A DNA stretch of 11,300 bases from Saccoglossus kowalevskii. Lineage: Eukaryota > Hemichordata > Enteropneusta > Harrimaniidae. Location: the NCBI RefSeq assembly GCF_000003605.2, contig NW_003141814.1, positions 91,225-102,524 of the forward strand, in the 5' to 3' direction. The notes beneath the pieces were generated by a model. It had not been told where the DNA came from and made no database searches. It saw only the letters and a program-made list of their open reading frames with translations. The position numbers were made by a program, and so were the translations under genes. Positions 10,001-11,300 of the stretch are shown here, in pieces (positions within the stretch are counted from its first letter, which is position 1; each line of letters begins with the position of its first letter).

Positions 10001-10898
10001 AGAAAAGTGAACTAAACTTAACAGATCACACTGCGACTATTGATTTGAGAAAACCCAAGTCAAACTCAGACATAAAGACTGATACACAACTTATGTAAGT
10101 ATGATTTATGAACATATTGTATACCGGTATGGTAAATATGTCAACAGTAGTATATACAGATGCCATGGAAACATTCACTTACTCTGGGATAGCACATCAT
10201 AAAAAAGATGATACATGTACCAGTATGTATACATGCACAGAAAGCAGAAGATTTATAGGACATATATTAAGCCATGCTGTGTCTACTCTCTTTATGCACA
10301 AATAACTTAAAATAAGAAAATCTTGAAAGTGGCAATATTTGCTAGCTAAATTTAAAATTTTATCAAAAGTTTGTGCAATTTGTATTAACTTATTCTTTAT
10401 ATGAGTTCTGTAACTATTACTCTGTACATCTGTATACAATTTATGTGGGTGTTAGTATGTCCGAATAAAACATCTTTTCAATCATTAAAATTAAATGGTT
10501 TCTATGGCAATAGTAAGTCTTTCATTCCATCTCCCTCACAATGACATTGACTTGCAATTAGTGAATGGATTGTATTGGTTTTATTGATTTATAATATGTT
10601 ACAATGCTTACATTTTGCTTTGACACCATTTCCAAAAGCCTTTTACCTTGGTCATCATTCTTTATATATAATCTGTTCATGCTTTAGGAGTTACATTCTA
10701 GTTGTGGAAGAAGTGAGTCAGAAGAGAAAGCGTGATTTAGAAGAGAATCAGTATATTACAGCATCGTTTCCATTGAATGAAATCCCTGATCAACTTATAG
10801 TGGGTAATGATAAGGAATATAATGGTTATATCAATAAACCATTAACACCTGGACAAGAATATGTCATATATGATGGGATTGCAGTGTATACTACAGGG
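1030..10898 (+). CDS. Partial FN3-repeat receptor, receptor-type tyrosine phosphatase-like (8 internal exons)
   Basis: Gene model joining 1030-1097, 1541-1814, 3900-4120, 5161-5230, 8040-8146, 8957-9149, 9965-10094 and 10688-10898, total 1274 nt or 424 full codons. Every intron is GT-AG and every phase matches its partner, which strongly supports one transcript. The product has three FN3 domains (residues 1-113, 114-210, 211-310) and a membrane-proximal block (311-424). N-glycosylation sequons at N120, N291 and N328 fit an extracellular chain. The final block resembles the stalk of receptor-type protein tyrosine phosphatases (PTPRM/K/T/U and LAR groups): YILVVEE, a basic KRKR stretch, then DKEYNGYINKPLTPGQEY. 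In that family FN3 stalks mediate adhesion or ligand binding and cytoplasmic domains remove phosphate from tyrosine. No phosphatase domain, transmembrane helix, signal peptide or start codon is in the window, so the enzymatic assignment is inference. Another FN3 receptor sharing this stalk is possible. Confidence 0.8.
1098..1540 (+). other. Intron within FN3 domain 1 (phase 0)
   Basis: A 443-bp AT-rich intron between 'cag|gtaatc' and 'attccag'. It contains a T9 run near 1190 and no repeat that I recognise, apart from a 16-bp string 'tacatgtaactagtca' at 1455-1470 that occurs again at 9385-9400. The open frame at 1109-1339 shows no family signature. Confidence 0.7.
1541..1814 (+). CDS. Exon 2: remainder of FN3 domain 1
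   Basis: A 274-bp exon after 'aatattccag' and before the strong donor 'gtaagt'. It enters in phase 0 and leaves in phase 1. It encodes residues 23-113: 'VP' follows strand B, then GYIDYIEVKYRK (strands C and C'), then LPYTEYEVVALLKN (the FN3 strand E-F hallmark, residues 82-95), then NSVTVVSHED closing the domain. An acidic, charged insert around EDEYEMGKIEVYEE lies between C' and E. The open frame runs past the donor to 1891, but the downstream residues lose FN3 character exactly at the GT, so the exon end is secure. An open frame on the opposite strand here is only a shadow. Confidence 0.88.
2135..2171. repeat. Hairpin with 'gtgatcac' arms
   Basis: The left arm 'ggaggtgtgatcac' (2135-2148) and right arm 'gtgatcacctcc' (2160-2171) pair over 12 bases with a 2-base bulge, around an 11-base loop. 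It lies just outside the inverted-repeat element that starts at 2198 and may be part of the same or an older insertion. Confidence 0.6.
2198..3133. mobile_element. Candidate MITE-like element with 13-bp terminal inverted repeats
   Basis: 'atactgcctcagt' at 2198-2210 is the exact reverse complement of 3121-3133. If the element proper starts at CTGCCTCAGT, it is flanked by TA on both sides, as in a Tc1/mariner-like TA target duplication. The interior has no coding frame, but about 770 bp of it is a degenerate tandem array (separate entry). A chance match of this length within 1 kb is unlikely but not excluded. No transposase is present, so any movement would depend on another copy. Confidence 0.45.
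2355..3115 (+). repeat. Degenerate tandem array, units of about 107-162 bp
   Basis: Recurring blocks in the same order: a 'tttccactgatatctcaagt'-like block, an 'aatgaaacttggtacat' block, a 'gcacagacctgattggtttt' block, a 'tgaaatctgtgcatatt' block and an 'aattacctaatttgcata' block. The 'ttcca' landmark recurs at about 2365, 2481, 2643, 2750, 2867 and 2988, spaced 116, 162, 107, 117 and 121 bp. The copies are strongly diverged, so the array is old. It sits wholly inside the inverted repeats at 2198 and 3133. Confidence 0.7.
3229..3500 (+). repeat. Dispersed repeat, copy 1
   Basis: It shares ordered blocks with 8165-8350: 'ctgttcagacac' and 'tccaaa' at the start, 'ttacaatcaaac' with a 'cacacatacatcat' tract in the middle, then 'tattagtgctaaaaa' (3444 on) and 'atcaagca'. 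The block order and spacing are kept, although the middle has diverged and contains microsatellites here. The open frame at 3427-3624 begins in this repeat and is not taken as a gene. Confidence 0.6.
3271..3314. repeat. GT and CATA microsatellites
   Basis: A GT-rich tract interrupted by two GC steps (3271-3294) is followed by about four CATA units (3300-3314). A short AT-only tract lies at 3381-3394. All are inside dispersed repeat copy 1, which suggests they expanded after insertion. Confidence 0.9.
3640..3740 (+). repeat. Dispersed repeat, copy 3 (short, diverged)
   Basis: 'aaaatgactgaatgtcaaac', 'attttaatgttaaaaaatca' and 'atcaagca' repeat in the order and spacing of the 'atggccgaatgtgacc', 'tattagtgctaaaaaatca' and 'atcaagca' blocks at 3426-3478. 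It lies only about 200 bp downstream of copy 1, so it may be a local duplication. Confidence 0.5.
3900..4120 (+). CDS. Exon 3: most of FN3 domain 2
   Basis: A 221-bp exon after 'gtattacag' and before 'gtaagttc'. It enters in phase 1, with the split codon GTT (Val114) formed with the last base of the previous exon, and leaves in phase 0. It encodes residues 114-187 and is the most canonical FN3 in the window: PSKPRNVT with a sequon at N120, ITVTW with the core Trp at 134, EPEPPNGILTAY (the PxxPNGxxxxY turn and strand C), IIYWK, and NLEYNVLYTIQ (the L..Y.Y strand F). The remaining strand G is supplied by the 70-bp exon at 5161. The intron that splits this domain carries a LINE relic. Confidence 0.92.
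4121..5160 (+). other. Intron within FN3 domain 2 (phase 0), carrying a LINE relic
   Basis: A 1040-bp intron from 'caa|gtaagt' to 'tttttattcag'. The first half is occupied by the reverse-transcriptase relic (4231-4714). After it, 4716-5160 is AT-rich, with a 14-bp palindrome 'atgtacatgtacat' at 4757-4770 and two 'gtgagtgca' stretches near 4843 and 5008. Nothing coding was seen there. Confidence 0.75.
4231..4714 (+). pseudogene. Decayed L2/CR1-type LINE reverse transcriptase fragment
   Basis: Three blocks in the correct order match the C-terminal part of a non-LTR retrotransposon reverse transcriptase. Block 1 (4231-4320) reads SIEAYIKEWIPQNKLKLND then LKIEVLLI, the 'I..WM..N.LKLN..KTE.L.I' motif. 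Block 2 (from 4412) reads HISNTCKAMHYHLRRI then CCISKYLS, the 'hIs.ic+.ayyhLR.I..IrkyLs' motif. Block 3 (4556-4714) reads LLESSPSDMRQVTDVN then LYRKRLKTYLFNKAYS, the 'lP..iR...s...Fk..LKTyLF.kAY' 3' end. Blocks 2 and 3 share a frame, block 1 is in another frame, stops interrupt, and the region between blocks 2 and 3 is deleted relative to a full element. The catalytic reverse-transcriptase core and endonuclease are absent. A 'ttgattgattcattgat' tract follows and may be the 3' end of the element. It is a dead insertion in the intron. Confidence 0.75.
5161..5230 (+). CDS. Exon 4: C-terminal strand of FN3 domain 2
   Basis: A 70-bp micro-exon after 'tgtttttattcag' and before 'gtaagatt'. It enters in phase 0 and leaves in phase 1. 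It encodes VSAFTSVGEGEYSDKLSIQTTEA in two parts: VSAFTSVGEGEYSD is the classic FN3 F-G loop (V.A.t..G.G..S), then strand G ends in the TTEA linker. It fits directly onto YTIQ from the preceding exon, giving YTIQVSAFTSVGEGEYSD. The exon is too short to stand out as an open frame, but both splice sites, the phase and the domain fit agree. Confidence 0.88.
5276..5304. repeat. Hairpin, 13-bp arms, at the left edge of the composite repeat
   Basis: 'ggctcaacggacc' (5276-5288) and 'ggtccgctgagcc' (5292-5304) are inverted copies with one mismatch and a 3-base loop. This is a near-perfect stem of the kind found at or near the ends of mobile elements. A CTAT microsatellite (5341-5357) lies 36 bp downstream. 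Confidence 0.85.
5341..5362. repeat. CTAT/CTGT microsatellite
   Basis: Four CTAT units followed by CTGT units, lying between the hairpin at 5276-5304 and the first direct block of the composite repeat. Confidence 0.9.
7574..7593. repeat. Perfect 9-bp-arm inverted repeat
   Basis: 'aggaaattt' (7574-7582) and 'aaatttcct' (7585-7593) are exact inverted copies around 'tt'. It lies just upstream of the second direct block of the composite repeat, in the same relative position as the hairpin at 5276 relative to the first block. Confidence 0.75.
7940..7952. repeat. 13-bp palindrome at the right edge of the composite repeat
   Basis: 'aggccattggcct' is a perfect palindrome around a central T, preceded by 'ttgagcaac'. 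Its layout (a 'gag/ctc caac' stretch, then a GGCC or GGACC stem) recalls the left-edge hairpin at 5276-5304, though the bases differ. Confidence 0.7.
8040..8146 (+). CDS. Exon 5: first part of FN3 domain 3
   Basis: A 107-bp exon after 'taatcacag' and before 'gtaagtaa'. It enters in phase 1, with the split codon ATT (Ile211), and leaves in phase 0. It encodes residues 211-246: PHEPASIDVQRTTENSIKF in two parts, then TWTDPDIFSGDILHYG, containing the core FN3 Trp (W232), the following Pro and the aromatic-rich strand C. It ends just before strand C', which the next exon supplies as ITYRSSES. It is separated from the previous exon by the largest intron of the window (2.8 kb), which is mostly repeat. 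Confidence 0.88.
8147..8956 (+). other. Intron within FN3 domain 3 (phase 0)
   Basis: An 810-bp intron from 'ggg|gtaagt' to 'ttcataatag'. The first 200 bp is dispersed repeat copy 2. After it, around 8400-8435, is a short 'gatcatcgatcatc' duplication and a 'cccct/agggg' stem. From about 8450 to 8956 I see only AT-rich sequence without features. Confidence 0.7.
8165..8350 (+). repeat. Dispersed repeat, copy 2
   Basis: Same family and orientation as 3229-3500: 'ctgttcagaca' and 'tccaaa', then 'cttacaatcaaac', 'cacacacatcat', 'tattagtgctaaaaagtcat' (8284 on) and 'atcgagcatttctgcc'. Its copy in another intron of the same gene is about 4.9 kb upstream. Confidence 0.65.
8957..9149 (+). CDS. Exon 6: remainder of FN3 domain 3
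   Basis: A 193-bp exon after 'cataatag' and before 'gtaagttt'. It enters in phase 0 and leaves in phase 1. It encodes residues 247-310: ITYRSSES (strand C'), a serine-rich stretch, HTLEGLPPGTQFEISV (the FN3 L.pgT.Y.i.V signature with Phe in place of the usual Tyr), a sequon NAS at 291, and SKGFGDPRTVSTGTK, the F-G loop and strand G. It completes the domain begun at 8040. Confidence 0.9.
9150..9964 (+). other. Intron between FN3 domain 3 and the membrane-proximal segment (phase 1)
   Basis: An 815-bp AT-rich intron from 'ttg|gtaagt' to 'gcatttatag'. Its only notable structure is a pair of identical 22-bp direct repeats (9531-9552 and 9847-9868). The remainder shows no coding or repeat signature. 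Confidence 0.75.
9531..9868 (+). repeat. Pair of 22-bp direct repeats flanking about 294 bp
   Basis: 'tattggagacatgaatagtc' plus 'ta' occurs exactly at 9531-9552 and again at 9847-9868. The 294 bp between them is unrelated to other parts of the window. It could be a target-site or repeat-mediated duplication, or two copies of a longer diverged repeat. The flanks on the outer sides do not match. Confidence 0.8.
9965..10094 (+). CDS. Exon 7: start of the membrane-proximal segment
   Basis: A 130-bp exon after 'tgcatttatag' and before the donor 'gtaagt'. It enters in phase 1, with the split codon GGT (Gly311), and leaves in phase 2, the only phase-2 intron in the window. It encodes GVSDILEEFDEKSELNLTDH with a sequon at N328, then TATIDLRKPKSNSDIKTDTQL. 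The TATIDLRKP stretch followed by a polar loop and then SYILVVEE (next exon) resembles the degenerate FN3-like strand pair in receptor phosphatases just before the processed stalk. The acidic first half has no recognised motif. Confidence 0.8.
10095..10687 (+). other. Phase-2 intron in the membrane-proximal segment
   Basis: A 593-bp intron from 'ttat|gtaagt' to 'catgctttag'. It is AT-rich with no recognised repeat. Two open frames inside it (10108-10305 on + and 10197-10439 on -) have no family resemblance and overlap each other. The part from 10575 to 10687 is open in the frame of the next exon but does not read like its conserved stalk. Confidence 0.7.
10688..10898 (+). CDS. Exon 8: receptor-phosphatase-like juxtamembrane block with basic KRKR site
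   Basis: A 211-bp exon after 'catgctttag' and before 'gtaagata'. It enters in phase 2, with the split codon ATG (Met354, an internal Met, not a start), and leaves in phase 0. Residues 355-424 contain SYILVVEE, a basic cluster QKRKRD (residues 365-370), a strand QYITASFPLNEIPDQ, and NDKEYNGYINKPLTPGQEY, then VIYDGIAVYTTG. The order YxxVVEE, basic cluster, aromatic strand, G(D/N)xKxYNGYxNxPLxP is what is known just outside the membrane in PTPRM/K/T/U and LAR-group receptors. KRKR could be a convertase cleavage site as in those families, although Lys rather than Arg at P4 is not ideal for furin. The open frame extends upstream to 10575, but that part reads as intron. The 3' two-thirds of the exon seeds the tandem array that follows. 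Confidence 0.88.
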
Positions 10899-11300
10899 GT
10901 AAGATAAATAATTTTAAGTATATCACAGTATCGTTTCCGCTTAATGCGATCCCTGATCAATTAGAAGTGGGTGATGGGAATATAGTGGTTATATCAATAA
11001 ACCATTAACACCTGGACAAGAATATGTCATATATGATGGGTTTGCAGTGTATACTACAGGGGTAAGATGAATAATTTTAAGTATATCACAGTATCGTTTC
11101 CGCCTAATGCAATCCCTGATCAATTAGAAGTGGGTGATGGGAATATAGTGGTTATATCAATAAACCATTAACACCTGGACAAGAATATGTCATATATGAT
11201 GGGTTTGCAGTGTATACTACAGGGGTAAGATAAATAATTTTAAGTATATCACAGTATCGTTTCCGCCTAATGCAATCCCCGATCAATTAGAAGTGGGTGA
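10754..11300 (+). repeat. Tandem array derived from exon 8: one parental 167-bp unit plus 163-bp copies
   Basis: The parental unit (10754-10920) covers the exon from residue Ile377 to its end, the donor 'gggGTAAGAT' and about 22 bp of intron. Copies start at 10921, 11084 and 11247 (the last cut by the window end), giving an exact 163-bp period. The copies differ from each other at only a few bases but share differences from the parental exon. These include a net 4-bp loss in 'gtgggtgatgggaatatagt' versus the parental 'gtgggtaatgataaggaata' region, and 'gggtttgcag' for 'gggattgcag'. Each copy keeps the donor site but lacks the original acceptor. Confidence 0.95.
10921..11083 (+). pseudogene. 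Exon 8 pseudo-copy, first 163-bp unit
   Basis: In the parental frame this copy reads ITVSFPLNAIPDQLEVGD, then shifts at the 4-bp loss and meets TAA in 'aaccattaacac'. The peptide NKPLTPGQEYVIYDG is still encoded, but in another frame. The 'atcacag' at its left end forms a possible acceptor, but splicing there in phase 0 runs into TAG within 'gatcaattag'. The second full copy (11084-11246) is broken identically. Confidence 0.85.

Noticed and set aside
10108-10439. Open frames on both strands inside the phase-2 intron
   Set aside because: They overlap each other, lack motifs, and sit between two exons whose phases (2 and 2) match without them.
10921-11246. Tandem copies considered as alternative or extra coding exons
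   Set aside because: The shared 4-bp loss shifts the frame, no original acceptor is duplicated, and the only nearby AG leads to an early stop in the required phase.
1-11300. Prokaryotic defence system, CRISPR array, phage or operon
   Set aside because: There are no long uninterrupted genes, ribosome binding sites or direct-repeat/spacer arrays. Consistent GT-AG introns and FN3 exons show a eukaryotic gene. The only regular array is the exon-derived minisatellite.

Overview
The window is eukaryotic, almost certainly metazoan, and comes from an AT-rich invertebrate-type genome. It shows short exons bounded by AG/GTAAG-type splice sites, introns from about 0.4 to 2.8 kb, transposon relics and microsatellites, and no bacterial operon structure. 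The species cannot be fixed from sequence alone. A marine invertebrate is my guess, based on the repeat style (many 'acctaatttgcata' stretches, 'aaacttggtaca' units, 'caagatggccga' repeats).

One gene on the + strand runs through the whole window and continues past both ends. I reconstruct eight internal exons: 1030-1097, 1541-1814, 3900-4120, 5161-5230, 8040-8146, 8957-9149, 9965-10094 and 10688-10898. All reading phases agree at every junction (1-0, 0-1, 1-0, 0-1, 1-0, 0-1, 1-2, 2-0). Together they give 424 codons of a secreted or extracellular chain: three fibronectin type III (FN3) domains (residues 1-113, 114-210, 211-310), then a membrane-proximal segment (311-424). That last segment resembles the region just outside the membrane of receptor-type protein tyrosine phosphatases, especially the PTPRM/K/T/U and LAR groups. 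It has a YxxVVEE strand, a basic KRKR stretch that could be a proprotein-convertase site, and a G(N/D)xKxYNGYxNxPLxP block. The transmembrane helix and any phosphatase domains would lie beyond position 11300.

The introns hold most of the repeats. Intron 1815-3899 has an element bounded by 13-bp inverted repeats (2198-3133) and filled with degenerate units of about 107-162 bp, then a dispersed repeat seen again at 3640-3740 and 8165-8350. Intron 4121-5160 has a decayed L2/CR1-type LINE reverse-transcriptase relic. Intron 5231-8039 has a composite repeat of about 2.7 kb with hairpins near both ends. Nothing coding was recognised in 1-1029.

The most unusual structure is at the right edge. The 3' part of the last exon, its 5' splice site and about 22 bp of intron have been amplified into a 163-bp tandem array (10921-11300 and beyond). 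Every copy carries the same net 4-bp loss, which breaks the reading frame, so the copies look like an exon-derived minisatellite carrying repeated donor sites. I saw no prokaryotic defence system, CRISPR array or tRNA.
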